From assembly GCA_026391455.1 (NCBI GenBank), contig JAPLEH010000072.1, positions 1-56,261 on the forward strand: a stretch of 56,261 nt of DNA, read 5' to 3'. This DNA comes from Bacteroidota bacterium (GTDB taxonomy: Bacteria; Bacteroidota; Bacteroidia; Chitinophagales; Chitinophagaceae). Position numbers and translations under genes: made by a program. Under the pieces are notes generated by a model. It worked only from the letters and a program-made list of their open reading frames with translations. It made no database searches and was not told the DNA's origin. Below, piece after piece: positions 25,922 to 34,441 of this stretch. Position 1 is the first letter of the stretch. Each line of letters begins with the position of its first letter.

Positions 25922-26743
25922 TTACAGTTGCCTGATTACATCCTCAAACAAATCACTGAGCACTATGTCGCATTTTCCGGCAATTTCTATGATCTCTTTA
26001 ATATTTACTGGTTTGAGGTTGTCCGGATCACATTCATCGGTAATCACGCTGATGGCTGCACAAGCGATTTGTAACTGATTGGCGACAATGATCTCCGGAA
26101 TGGTACTCATGCCAACCATATCTGCCCCGGCATTTCGCAAAAAGCGGTACTCTGCTTTTGTTTCCAGATTAGGGCCTTGCACAGCCACATAGACTCCTTT
26201 TTTTAATTCAATCCCCTTTAGAGCGGCTGCCTCCTGTAGTAACTGCTTCAGGTGTGGAGCATACGGCTCACACATATCGGTAAAGCGTTGACCGAATGCC
26301 GGATCACTCAGCCCACGGAGCGGGTTATCGGGCAACAGATTGATATGGTCATCAATTAAAATAAGATCCCCTTTTTTAAAATGTGTATTGATGCCACCAG
26401 CCACATTGCTTACAAAAAGCTCCTGTACACCCAGCTCTTTCATAACCCGCACCGGAAAGGTGATCTCCTGCATCGAGTATCCTTCATAGTAATGAAACCG
26501 GCCCTGCATGGCCATTACTTTTACAGACCCGATTGTGCCATAGAGTAAATTTCCTTTATGAAATTCCACGGTCGACACAGGAAAATGGGGTATATCGCTG
26601 TAAGAAAGGATGATGGGGTTTTCAATTCTGGCTGCCATCGCGCCGAGCCCGGTACCCATGATAATACCGGTTCGCGGATCTTCAAACCCTTTTTCCCGGA
26701 GAAATTGGGCTGTCTGTTTTATTGCATCCATCGTCAGTTGCAT
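25922..26743 (-). CDS. Purine-nucleoside phosphorylase (trimeric type)
   Basis: 273 residues. It has G-T-G-L-G near the N-terminus, Q-G-R-F-H-Y-Y-E-G-Y (phosphate and ribose contacts), N-V-A-G-G-I-N, V-Q-G-P-N-L-E-T-K-A-E, M-V-G-M-S-T-I-P-E and the base-specificity segment V-I-T-D-E-C. It splits purine nucleosides with phosphate into base and ribose-1-phosphate. It is an ordinary salvage enzyme, but such phosphorylases also occur in arsenosugar gene sets, where removing adenine from an arsenic-adenosine intermediate is a plausible step. It diverges from the thioredoxin-DUF547 gene, with 84 bp between the start codons. Confidence 0.92.
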   Translation of the reverse strand: MQLTMDAIKQTAQFLREKGFEDPRTGIIMGTGLGAMAARIENPIILSYSDIPHFPVSTVEFHKGNLLYGTIGSVKVMAMQGRFHYYEGYSMQEITFPVRVMKELGVQELFVSNVAGGINTHFKKGDLILIDDHINLLPDNPLRGLSDPAFGQRFTDMCEPYAPHLKQLLQEAAALKGIELKKGVYVAVQGPNLETKAEYRFLRNAGADMVGMSTIPEIIVANQLQIACAAISVITDECDPDNLKPVNIKEIIEIAGKCDIVLSDLFEDVIRQL

Positions 26744-26827
26744 GGTAAATATTTTAAGAAAGGGTAATCTTTTACCGGTAAATTTACGTTTATACTATTT
26801 GTTTCGATTAGTTGATAACAGATACCC

Positions 26828-28114
26828 ATGCGCTATTTCTTTATATTACTCATTGTTTTAATGCAAATTCCTTCCCGGGCCCAGCAGGCTTATGCCGTTC
26901 ACACAAAGGCCGGTGAATTGAATTTCCCTCTGGTGCTTTCTGCTGTGCCTGCACCTTCCTCTTTGGCGGAAGCGAGGGATCGGCTGGTGATCATCGATTT
27001 TTTTGGAACCTGGTGCGGCCCCTGTGTGCGTGCTTTACCAAACCTTCAACAATTACAGAAAAAATTTGATAAAGAAATCCGGATCATACTGGTGGCAGAG
27101 GAAAATATACAGACGTTGAAAAAGTTTATAGCAAAATATGAAAGCTTTAATCTGCCCATGGTGATCGATACAGGATCGTTGATACGCAGTGCCATTCAAC
27201 CACCTTATTATCCTTATTCGTTGGTCATTGCAAAGAACGGCGAAATCTTGGATCTTCCCTCGCAGGGACAAATTACGGAAGAATCCATCCGCGGATGGAT
27301 TAATTCACAGGATAGCAACAAACTGGCTATAAATACGACTCCCCCTACGAATCGGAATGTTCCTGAATTAAATCCTGTTAAAACTGAAACAAAAATGTCT
27401 TCCCCCGCTATTGCTTCTGCTAACCGGCTGATACAGCTTTCACAGGATTTTTTGCTTGCCGCAAAAACCGGAGAAAATACTTCCGATTTTACAAGGCAAC
27501 TTAAGGACATAACGCTTTCAGAACTGGAGGCGGCAGTATATACCGATGATGAAAAGAAAGCTTTCTGGATAAACCTGTATAATGCCTGGACGCAGGTACT
27601 GTTAAAAGAAAATCCGAACCGGTATCAGAAACGGGGCGCGTTTTTTGGGAACCGTATTATTCAGATAGCGAATCATCATTTCAGTCTGGATGATATCGAA
27701 CATGGTATTCTCCGGCGTTCCAAAATAAAATGGAGCCTCGGTTACCTGAATAAATTCTTTCCCCGGAAAATTGAAAAAATGCTGCGGGTAAACAAACTGG
27801 ATTTCCGCCTGCATTTTGCACTCAACTGCGGTGCAAAAAGTTGTCCGCCCATAGCCTTTTATAAACCCGGAGAAATAGACCGGCAATTGGATCAGGCAGC
27901 AAAGGCTTATTTAACAAGTGAAGCAGTTTACGACACCGCTGCGAACCGGTTGATGTTGCCGGCGATCATGGGTTGGTTTCGTCATGATTTTAATGGGAAA
28001 AAAGGGATGATAGCGCTCTTGAAAAAAAATACCATCCTGCCTGCAGATAAATCGCCACGTATACGATTTAAAAAATATGATTGGTCTCTCTTCCTTCAAA
28101 ATTATAAACAGTAA
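26828..28114 (+). CDS. Thioredoxin-like/DUF547 fusion protein
   Basis: 428 residues: signal peptide (1-18, ending S-R-A-Q), a TlpA-type thioredoxin domain with W-C-G-P-C (Cys63, Cys66), a proline-rich linker (about 165-190), then DUF547 (A-F-W-I-N-L-Y-N-A-W at 245-254; L-D-D-I-E-H-G-I-L-R; L-N-C-G-A-K-S-C-P-P-I). The linker contains an internal Met (190) that looks like the start of a formerly separate DUF547 protein. Both domains are known as separate neighbours in arsenosugar-type gene sets. It is presumably periplasmic. The next gene begins 3 nt after the stop. Confidence 0.85.
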   Translation: MRYFFILLIVLMQIPSRAQQAYAVHTKAGELNFPLVLSAVPAPSSLAEARDRLVIIDFFGTWCGPCVRALPNLQQLQKKFDKEIRIILVAEENIQTLKKFIAKYESFNLPMVIDTGSLIRSAIQPPYYPYSLVIAKNGEILDLPSQGQITEESIRGWINSQDSNKLAINTTPPTNRNVPELNPVKTETKMSSPAIASANRLIQLSQDFLLAAKTGENTSDFTRQLKDITLSELEAAVYTDDEKKAFWINLYNAWTQVLLKENPNRYQKRGAFFGNRIIQIANHHFSLDDIEHGILRRSKIKWSLGYLNKFFPRKIEKMLRVNKLDFRLHFALNCGAKSCPPIAFYKPGEIDRQLDQAAKAYLTSEAVYDTAANRLMLPAIMGWFRHDFNGKKGMIALLKKNTILPADKSPRIRFKKYDWSLFLQNYKQ

Positions 28115-28117
28115 AAC

Positions 28118-28453
28118 ATGGAGAATCATTATTACAATGCAAAAGATCTGGGAAAGTTTGGCAGTATCGCTGACTTTCAGAAACCCATGGCAGGTAAATT
28201 CTTTGCCTGGTATGGTGAAGTGTTTGGCGAAGGCAGTCTCAGTGCAAGGGAAAAATCACTGATTGCGCTGGCGGTGGCCCATGCCGTGCAATGTCCCTAT
28301 TGTATTGATGCCTACAGCAGTGATGCATTTGAAAAAGGATGGAGTGAGGCACAAATGATGGAGGCCGTACATGTGTCCGCTGCTATCAAAGGAGGCGCAG
28401 CGCTGGTTCATGGTGTACAGATGATGAATAAAGTAAAGGAAGTGGCTATGTAA
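28118..28453 (+). CDS. AhpD/carboxymuconolactone decarboxylase-like protein of the arsenosugar set
   Basis: 111 residues, one AhpD-type helical domain with C-P-Y-C (Cys59-Cys62) in the pattern A-V-x-C-P-Y-C-I-D-A-Y-S. This matches the group annotated as arsenosugar biosynthesis-associated peroxidase-like proteins, some of which are selenoproteins elsewhere; here both positions are cysteine and no in-frame UGA occurs. It probably reduces or oxidises a thiol-linked intermediate. It is tightly coupled to the thioredoxin-DUF547 gene upstream and lies 40 nt before arsS. Confidence 0.82.
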   Translation: MENHYYNAKDLGKFGSIADFQKPMAGKFFAWYGEVFGEGSLSAREKSLIALAVAHAVQCPYCIDAYSSDAFEKGWSEAQMMEAVHVSAAIKGGAALVHGVQMMNKVKEVAM

Positions 28454-28493
28454 TCAGGCAATATCGTTCGGTCAATACAAATCATCGTCAACT

Positions 28494-29549
28494 ATGAAGT
28501 CGCTGAAAGCACAACAGCATATATTGTCGGATGTACACCGGCAGTTGGAAATACTGGAGAAAGGGAATAATGACAAGGGTGCCTATCTGTTGGTTCCTTT
28601 TCAGCAGAAGCTGGAGGAGTCCGGTTTGTTTCCGCTTACACCATTGGGTACTGAAATTCTGCAGGTGAATGTCGGGAAAATGTGCAACCAGGTTTGCAGG
28701 CATTGCCATGTGGATGCCGGACCCGACCGCAAAGAGATCATGACCCGGCAAACCATGCAAGAATGCCTCGACGTTATTGATAAAGATTCAAGTATCAGAA
28801 CAGTGGATCTTACGGGAGGTGCGCCGGAATTGAATCCGGATTTCAGATGGTTTGTGGAAGAAATTAGAAAAAGGGGCAGGCATATCATTGTGCGCTGTAA
28901 CCTGACCATTATCCTTTCCAATAAACGATTTTATGATCTTCCGGATTTTTTTAAAGCCAACCAGATCGAAGTGGTTTCATCGTTGCCCTTTTACACCCGG
29001 GATCGTACAGACAGGCAGCGCGGGGATGGTGTGTTTGAAGATTCGATAAAAGCACTGCAAATGTTGAATGCTGTTGGCTATGGCCTGGAAGGAAGTGAAC
29101 TGAAACTGAATCTGGTGTATAATCCGGCAGGTGCATTTCTTCCGCCATCACAGGCTGCATTGGAAAAGGAATTTAAATTGGCATTGAAAAAGGATTTTGG
29201 CATATCCTTTCATGCTCTTTTTGCTATTACGAATCTGCCTATCAGCCGCTTTCTTGATTACCTTTTAGAAAGCGGTAATTATGAAAAGTATATGGAGAAA
29301 TTACTGGCCGCATATAATCCTAATGCTGCGGCCAATGTGATGTGCCGGAATACGATTTCAGTCAGTTGGGATGGGTACATCTATGATTGTGATTTTAACC
29401 AGATGCTCGACATGAAAGTGGATTGTATGTCGAAGCATATTTCCAGTTATGACCCGCATGTACTTTCAAAAAGATCCATTGTGGTAAATCAACACTGTTT
29501 TGGCTGTACGGCGGGGGCCGGCAGCAGTTGCGGCGGTACGGTGGTATAA
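28494..29549 (+). CDS. arsS: ArsS-like radical SAM enzyme (arsenosugar biosynthesis)
   Basis: 351 residues. The iron-sulfur motif M-C-N-Q-V-C-R-H-C-H (Cys64, Cys68, Cys71) is followed by D-L-T-G-G-A-P-E-L (SAM contact). The C-terminal part is rich in cysteine (M-C-R-N-T, D-C-D-F-N-Q-M-L, H-C-F-G-C-T-A-G-A-G-S-S-C-G-G), as in the TIGR04167/DUF3641 family. Known ArsS proteins attach the adenosyl group of SAM to dimethylated arsenic. The substrate here is inferred from family only. No arsM methyltransferase is in the window. Confidence 0.88.
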   Translation: MKSLKAQQHILSDVHRQLEILEKGNNDKGAYLLVPFQQKLEESGLFPLTPLGTEILQVNVGKMCNQVCRHCHVDAGPDRKEIMTRQTMQECLDVIDKDSSIRTVDLTGGAPELNPDFRWFVEEIRKRGRHIIVRCNLTIILSNKRFYDLPDFFKANQIEVVSSLPFYTRDRTDRQRGDGVFEDSIKALQMLNAVGYGLEGSELKLNLVYNPAGAFLPPSQAALEKEFKLALKKDFGISFHALFAITNLPISRFLDYLLESGNYEKYMEKLLAAYNPNAAANVMCRNTISVSWDGYIYDCDFNQMLDMKVDCMSKHISSYDPHVLSKRSIVVNQHCFGCTAGAGSSCGGTVV

Positions 29550-29670
29550 ACACGAATGATTTACCTGTTACAATAACAAGAAAGGTTAATGTAACCCCAA
29601 ACTATTTATAAAGGAACAGAACTTTTAACCCGCCATTCCGAATTTATGGCGGCTGATATGAATATCATTT

Positions 29671-30273
29671 ATGCAACAGGCGATCATCATATTTGTAAGG
29701 CATCCCGAATTGGGGAAAGTAAAGACCCGGCTGGCCCGGGAAATTGGTGATGATAAGGCGCTGGAAGTGTACAAAAAGTTGTTGCAGCTTACGCATGATA
29801 CGGTGATCGAATGCAGGGCGGACAAATATGTCTATTATGCGGATCGCATCAGGCTGGATGATCTGTGGGAGGAAGATTATTTTATCAAGCGTTCACAACA
29901 GGGCGAAGATCTCGGCGAACGTATGCATCATGCATTTACGGATGTTTTTGGGAAGGGCTATGGGAAAGTGCTGATCATTGGCAGTGATTGTCCGGGTATT
30001 ACGCCAAAATTTTTGGAAAACACCTTTATGCACCTCGACAGTTATGATGTGGTGATCGGTCCGGCGGCTGATGGGGGGTATTATCTGCTCGGCTTGAAGG
30101 AACCTGATCTTTTATACTTTCAAAATAAAGAGTGGAGTTCAGCTTCGGTGCTGGATGCAACGGTGAGGGATATCCGAAAATCGGGCAGTTCCTACTGTTT
30201 ATTACCGGTATTGAATGATGTTGATACCCTTCATGATCTTCTTCAATGGGAAAGTCAGTCAGCTGCTGACTGA
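29671..30273 (+). CDS. TIGR04282-like glycosyltransferase (arsenosugar / rSAM-selenodomain transferase 1)
   Basis: 200 residues. It opens I-I-F-V-R-H-P-E-L-G-K-V-K-T-R-L-A, with D-L-G-E-R-M-H-H-A-F, I-I-G-S-D-C-P-G-I-T and I-G-P-A-A-D-G-G-Y-Y-L-L-G-L, the DUF2064/CofC-like nucleotidyl- or glycosyltransferase pattern of TIGR04282. It is the partner of the TIGR04283-like protein at the other end of the gene set. A 121-nt spacer separates it from arsS, so it may have its own promoter. Confidence 0.83.
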   Translation: MQQAIIIFVRHPELGKVKTRLAREIGDDKALEVYKKLLQLTHDTVIECRADKYVYYADRIRLDDLWEEDYFIKRSQQGEDLGERMHHAFTDVFGKGYGKVLIIGSDCPGITPKFLENTFMHLDSYDVVIGPAADGGYYLLGLKEPDLLYFQNKEWSSASVLDATVRDIRKSGSSYCLLPVLNDVDTLHDLLQWESQSAAD

Positions 30274-30655
30274 TGAATTGGTAATACACATTTTTTAACT
30301 TTGCTGGTTTACGTTCTGATATCTCATACTCGCGTTTTTGTACACCTGCTTTATAAGTTAGCAGGCTTCTTCTGGTATTACGTTGACTTTTTTATACAGC
30401 TTATTCCTGCATGGCTGGCGAAATGCGAATAAATAAGCCGGATATGGTTATGCCAGATAATTACACCCATTTTGGATAAGTTTAGTGGCGTTTCGGCAAT
30501 TAGGGCACACGATTTTGCTTCAACAGAAGTCAAAATGGCAGTGGAAGGATTGATTAGTCTGTTTGCCCGGAAAGGCTTTGTTAATTCCGGGAATTATGAT
30601 AAGTATTTATATCTAACTCTCTTGATTATGCTTTATATTTATTGAAAGGTATAGC
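30274..30655. other. Intergenic region, no gene supported
   Basis: It contains a CCTGCT/AGCAGG hairpin (around 30345-30366) that could end the upstream transcript weakly, and an A/T-rich stretch before the kinase gene with TATATTTA at 30634-30641, an imperfect -7 box. A 36-codon open frame at 30535-30645 has no recognisable content. Confidence 0.35.
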
Positions 30656-32527
30656 ATGAAAAACCTTCGATATTTATTTTTTACCGTTCTACTTTTGAGT
30701 GGGCTGTCAATCTATGCGCAGTCAGAAGCAACTCCCGGTTCCTTGTTAAAAAAAGTTAGTGATATGCCGGATACAATGGCTGCCCGTTTGCTGTTCGACG
30801 AAGCTAATCTGTATTATTTAAAAGGGATGAATGATAGCGGCGTTTACTTCTTTACTGAATCGCTGAAAAGGTACGAAAGGTCTGGGAATCACCGAAAGGT
30901 GGCCGATACCAAATTGGCGCTTGTGAAGTGTAAAATACACCTTCAGCAATTCGACGCAGCCCAGCAGATTCTGTTTGATTGCCTACGAAGCGGGGAACAG
31001 TACAAAATGCCTGCCGTGCAGGCTATGGCGAAAGCCCTGATCTCATTTGTATTTAATTACCGGGGAAAACCAAAGGAGGCATTGGGATATTGCAGGGAGT
31101 CGGACAATTTGTTTAATGCATTGAAGGATACTGCAGGTCTTTTGTTTTTGTATCCGATATTTATTACATCACTCGGTATGAATGCGGATACGGTTACGGC
31201 AATGCAATATTTTTCCAAGGGTATGTTGTTGTTTGACGAATATGAAAAAAGCAGTTTGTTGCCGGATGCTGACCGCGAGCATATACCCCTCAAAAGGATG
31301 GCGCTGATTTTCAATTCGGTGAATTTAATGACAACCAACGATTATCTGGGGCAGGCGTTACGTGAAACGGAGAAAGTAAAGGTAAAAATAGAAACCCGTG
31401 CTAATACCTATGAGCAATTTGAACTGGCAACCCTTACAGCGGTGATTTACCTTAAGCTGAAAGAGTTTAAAAAGGCTCAGCTTTTTGCCGAGAAGGCAGT
31501 GGGTATGATACGCCCGGAAAGTGGTAATCATAGCCAGTTGGCGGATGTATATCATATTATTTCCGACGCATCAGATTCGTTGGGGGAATACCGGAAAGCG
31601 TATAATGCCATGGTATTGTTTAAGCAGTATAATGATTCTGTTTTCAATGCCAATTCACTGGAAGCGATACACACGGTCGAAGCACGGTACGAATCTGAAA
31701 AAAAGGAACAACAGATTCAGGTGCTCAACAGGGACAAGAATGTGCAAAGACGGCTTATAGTTATTTCAGCGGTTGGTTTGCTTGGTTTGCTGTTGTTGCT
31801 GATATTTGTTGTAAGGTCCAAATCATTGCAACGGAAACTGCTGATCAAAGAGAAGGAATCGCAGAAGATTGAGCTGGAGCAGAAAATGAATGAATTGGAA
31901 CAAACGGCACTGAGGGCTCAAATGAATCCACATTTTATTTTCAACTGTATGAATTCCGTACAACGGTATGTAATCCATAACGATATTGATGGTGTAAACA
32001 GGTATCTGGCTTTGTTTGCCGGCCTTATCCGGCAGACACTCGAAAATTCGGGAAAAATCTATGTTTCGCTGAAGGATGAAATGTCCTATCTGGAAGCCTA
32101 TATTCGCGTTGAGCAAATGCGTGGAGATGATATGTTCGATTATGAAATAAAGGTGGATCCCAATCTGGATACATCCGGTATTCAGATTCCTAATATGCTC
32201 ATACAACCTTTTGTAGAAAACTGTATCCGCCACGGAGTAAGACAGGATGGCAGCGAACGTGCAAAGCTGAATATTACTGTTACAATGGAAAAGAAACTGC
32301 TTGTGGTGGTGGAAGATAATGGCCCCGGCATTAATTCGAACAGAGGCTATGTTGGGAAGGAATTTTCCGGTCACCATTCTATGGGCAGTTCGTTGACAGA
32401 AAAGAGGATTGAACTGTATAACAAATTACACTATGAAAAGATCAGTATTTCTGTAATTGATAAATCCGATGAGAATAAGGATGATTCTGGAACAAAAGTA
32501 TGTTTGTGTTTTCCTATTGAATATTGA
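30656..32527 (+). CDS. LytS/YpdA-type sensor histidine kinase with TPR-like periplasmic domain
   Basis: 623 residues: signal peptide (1-22), TPR-like helical repeats to about 345, one membrane helix (L-I-V-I-S-A-V-G-L-L-G-L-L-L-L-L-I-F), a coiled coil, then the His_kinase domain with Q-M-N-P-H-F-I-F-N (His426 phosphorylated) and an HATPase segment (V-E-D-N-G-P-G-I). Signals detected by the TPR region are unknown in this phylum. It lies 5 nt before its response regulator. Confidence 0.9.
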   Translation: MKNLRYLFFTVLLLSGLSIYAQSEATPGSLLKKVSDMPDTMAARLLFDEANLYYLKGMNDSGVYFFTESLKRYERSGNHRKVADTKLALVKCKIHLQQFDAAQQILFDCLRSGEQYKMPAVQAMAKALISFVFNYRGKPKEALGYCRESDNLFNALKDTAGLLFLYPIFITSLGMNADTVTAMQYFSKGMLLFDEYEKSSLLPDADREHIPLKRMALIFNSVNLMTTNDYLGQALRETEKVKVKIETRANTYEQFELATLTAVIYLKLKEFKKAQLFAEKAVGMIRPESGNHSQLADVYHIISDASDSLGEYRKAYNAMVLFKQYNDSVFNANSLEAIHTVEARYESEKKEQQIQVLNRDKNVQRRLIVISAVGLLGLLLLLIFVVRSKSLQRKLLIKEKESQKIELEQKMNELEQTALRAQMNPHFIFNCMNSVQRYVIHNDIDGVNRYLALFAGLIRQTLENSGKIYVSLKDEMSYLEAYIRVEQMRGDDMFDYEIKVDPNLDTSGIQIPNMLIQPFVENCIRHGVRQDGSERAKLNITVTMEKKLLVVVEDNGPGINSNRGYVGKEFSGHHSMGSSLTEKRIELYNKLHYEKISISVIDKSDENKDDSGTKVCLCFPIEY

Positions 32528-32532
32528 ACTGT

Positions 32533-33300
32533 ATGAAAATAGCTGCTTTAATAATTGATGACGATTCTGACAGCCGGCTGATACTTAGAAAATTTCTGAG
32601 CGACCGGTTCCCGGATATAATACTGACAGGAGAAGCAGCAACTGTAAAACAGGGCCTATCTCTTATCGTTAAAACAAAGCCGGATCTGCTGTTACTGGAT
32701 ATCGAACTTGCTGATGGCACCGGATTTGATTTGTTGCGTGCGGTGCCCGAAAAAAAATTTGAAGTGATATTCATTACAGCATTTGATCGTTTTGCTGTGG
32801 AAGCGTTTCGCTATGCCGCCATGGATTACTTATTAAAGCCTATTGCTTTCGACGAATTAAATAATGCCCTCATAAGGGTGAATGAACGTATCCGCGACAG
32901 GTATTTTACTTTGCATTGGAATACTTTGTCACATAATTTACAAACAAATACGGCCAGTGAAAAAAGACTGGCTATCGCAACCGGAAACGGGTATATATTT
33001 AAGGATATCAATAAAATTGTTCGCCTTGAATCGCATAGTAATTATACCCATTTTTATTTTTTCGGCGAGGCAAAACAGGTGTCATCCCATACGCTGGGAT
33101 ATTATGAAGAAATGTTGCCTGAGGATCAATTTTGCCGCATACATCATTCCCATATCATCAATAAGGATTATATCGAACAGTATCTACGTGAAGGGGCTGG
33201 AGGAAAAATTACCATGAAGGATGGCATGGAGCTGGATATTTCACAGCGACGCAAGGCCGATGTGCTGGATAAATTATTGTCGAAGAGCAGGGGACGATGA
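32533..33300 (+). CDS. LytTR-family response regulator
   Basis: 255 residues from ATG 32533 (a TTG nine nt earlier overlaps the kinase stop and is less likely). The receiver domain has acidic D9-D10, phosphoacceptor Asp56 in L-L-L-L-D-I-E-L and the K-P motif in Y-L-L-K-P-I. The LytTR DNA-binding domain covers about 150-250 (R-L-E-S-H-S-N-Y-T-H, F-C-R-I-H-H-S-H-I-I-N). It is the partner of the preceding kinase; targets are unknown. Confidence 0.92.
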   Translation: MKIAALIIDDDSDSRLILRKFLSDRFPDIILTGEAATVKQGLSLIVKTKPDLLLLDIELADGTGFDLLRAVPEKKFEVIFITAFDRFAVEAFRYAAMDYLLKPIAFDELNNALIRVNERIRDRYFTLHWNTLSHNLQTNTASEKRLAIATGNGYIFKDINKIVRLESHSNYTHFYFFGEAKQVSSHTLGYYEEMLPEDQFCRIHHSHIINKDYIEQYLREGAGGKITMKDGMELDISQRRKADVLDKLLSKSRGR

Positions 33301-33460
33301 AATATAAAAATGCATCGGTAAAAAAGGTCATTCTTTTGAACGGCCTGCCTTATTCAGGATGCAGGACTACCTGAAATAATTTAAAAGAGCTCATCTCAAA
33401 AGTGAAATAAAGGTTATGCGAATCACATAAATGAAAATCTTCTACGTCACTTTGGCGAGT

Positions 33461-33498
33461 AAAACAGGCTGTCTCCTATTTTTGAGACAGCCTGTTTT
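33461..33498. terminator. Bidirectional terminator
   Basis: AAAACAGGCTGTCTC (33461-33475), loop CTATTTTT, GAGACAGCCTGTTTT (33484-33498): a perfect 15-bp stem with A's on one side and T's on the other. It lies between the converging response regulator and lipoprotein genes and serves both. Confidence 0.92.
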
Positions 33499-33518
33499 TA
33501 TTGGCTAAACGGTTGTAT

Positions 33519-34289
33519 TTATTCAACCGCTATCATTTCATTGGCCATCCGAATGTTCGCATTGATGCCCGCCACATTTCCAAACCACCAATCTGCACTT
33601 GATTTTTTGTGAAGAACCCTTGTTTTCGTGCCGTTTACGTTGATATGATCTCCCTGGAGAAATAATGCAATGGCCTGTGCTCCCAATGGAGTTATTGCAC
33701 GGAGTTTGTTGTAATACGCATTATAAGTAAGCTCATAGCCATCACAATCCCCCAAATAAAAATCCACAATCCGTGATGAGTTGGATGCCGGGCTATACGG
33801 TGCATTCGGATTGGAAGCCCAGTAGTAGTATTCCGGATAGGGCAGAAACTCACAACCGCTTCCGCCACCACCGGGTGTTACTTTTTGGGTCATACGTTTC
33901 GCAGCGGCAGGGTCAAATACACTTACCAGATTTTGATCCGAAATCCTGTTGAGTGGCTGATTGAACTGCTTTTTACTTTCAATGTTGTACTGATCAAACA
34001 GTTGCATGAATTTGTTTTCAGTCATGGCTACCTGTCCTTTACTGCTGTTGATTCTGTACACTGCCAGATAAAATGCTTTCAACTGTTCTTCATTCAGATT
34101 GTTGTAAGCAGTTCTAAGTGAACCATATCCATTGTCGATAGGTTGGGTGAACTTTTCCGCCAGTTTTTCAACATTCACTGCCGCGGCAGTTTCTTCTTTT
34201 ACTGCTTGTTTCTGGCAACTGACAAAAACCAAGGCACAAACAGGCAATAGCATCAGGGCTGACATTAGTTTTCTTTTCATAGACTTCAT
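33519..34289 (-). CDS. Hypothetical lipoprotein
   Basis: 256 residues. The signal ends in V-F-V-S-C, a lipobox with Cys25 as the modified residue. The following part has a helical region (N-L-N-E-E-Q-L-K-A-F-Y-L-A-V-Y) and a G-G-G-G-S-G-C-E-F-L-P-Y-P-E segment with spaced cysteines. No known family was recognised. It is a single gene with its own upstream region, ended by the shared bidirectional terminator. Confidence 0.7.
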   Translation of the reverse strand: MKSMKRKLMSALMLLPVCALVFVSCQKQAVKEETAAAVNVEKLAEKFTQPIDNGYGSLRTAYNNLNEEQLKAFYLAVYRINSSKGQVAMTENKFMQLFDQYNIESKKQFNQPLNRISDQNLVSVFDPAAAKRMTQKVTPGGGGSGCEFLPYPEYYYWASNPNAPYSPASNSSRIVDFYLGDCDGYELTYNAYYNKLRAITPLGAQAIALFLQGDHINVNGTKTRVLHKKSSADWWFGNVAGINANIRMANEMIAVE

Positions 34290-34441
34290 TTTAAATTTAA
34301 ATTAATTGATTACAGCAGAGACTATTTATCGTAACGCTGGTAAAGCAATTTACTTTTACTTTATGGCCACTTTCGACTGCTTCGTTTAAATGCAATTATT
34401 TTTTGAGTAAGTGCCTGTAAAAGGGAATAATTGCAGGGGCA

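Noticed and set aside
28118-28453. Selenocysteine in the AhpD-like protein
   Set aside because: Both positions of the motif are cysteine codons, and no in-frame TGA precedes the normal stop.
30535-30645. 36-codon open frame before the histidine kinase
   Set aside because: No promoter, family or conserved content; it ends in A/T-rich sequence that looks like promoter DNA.
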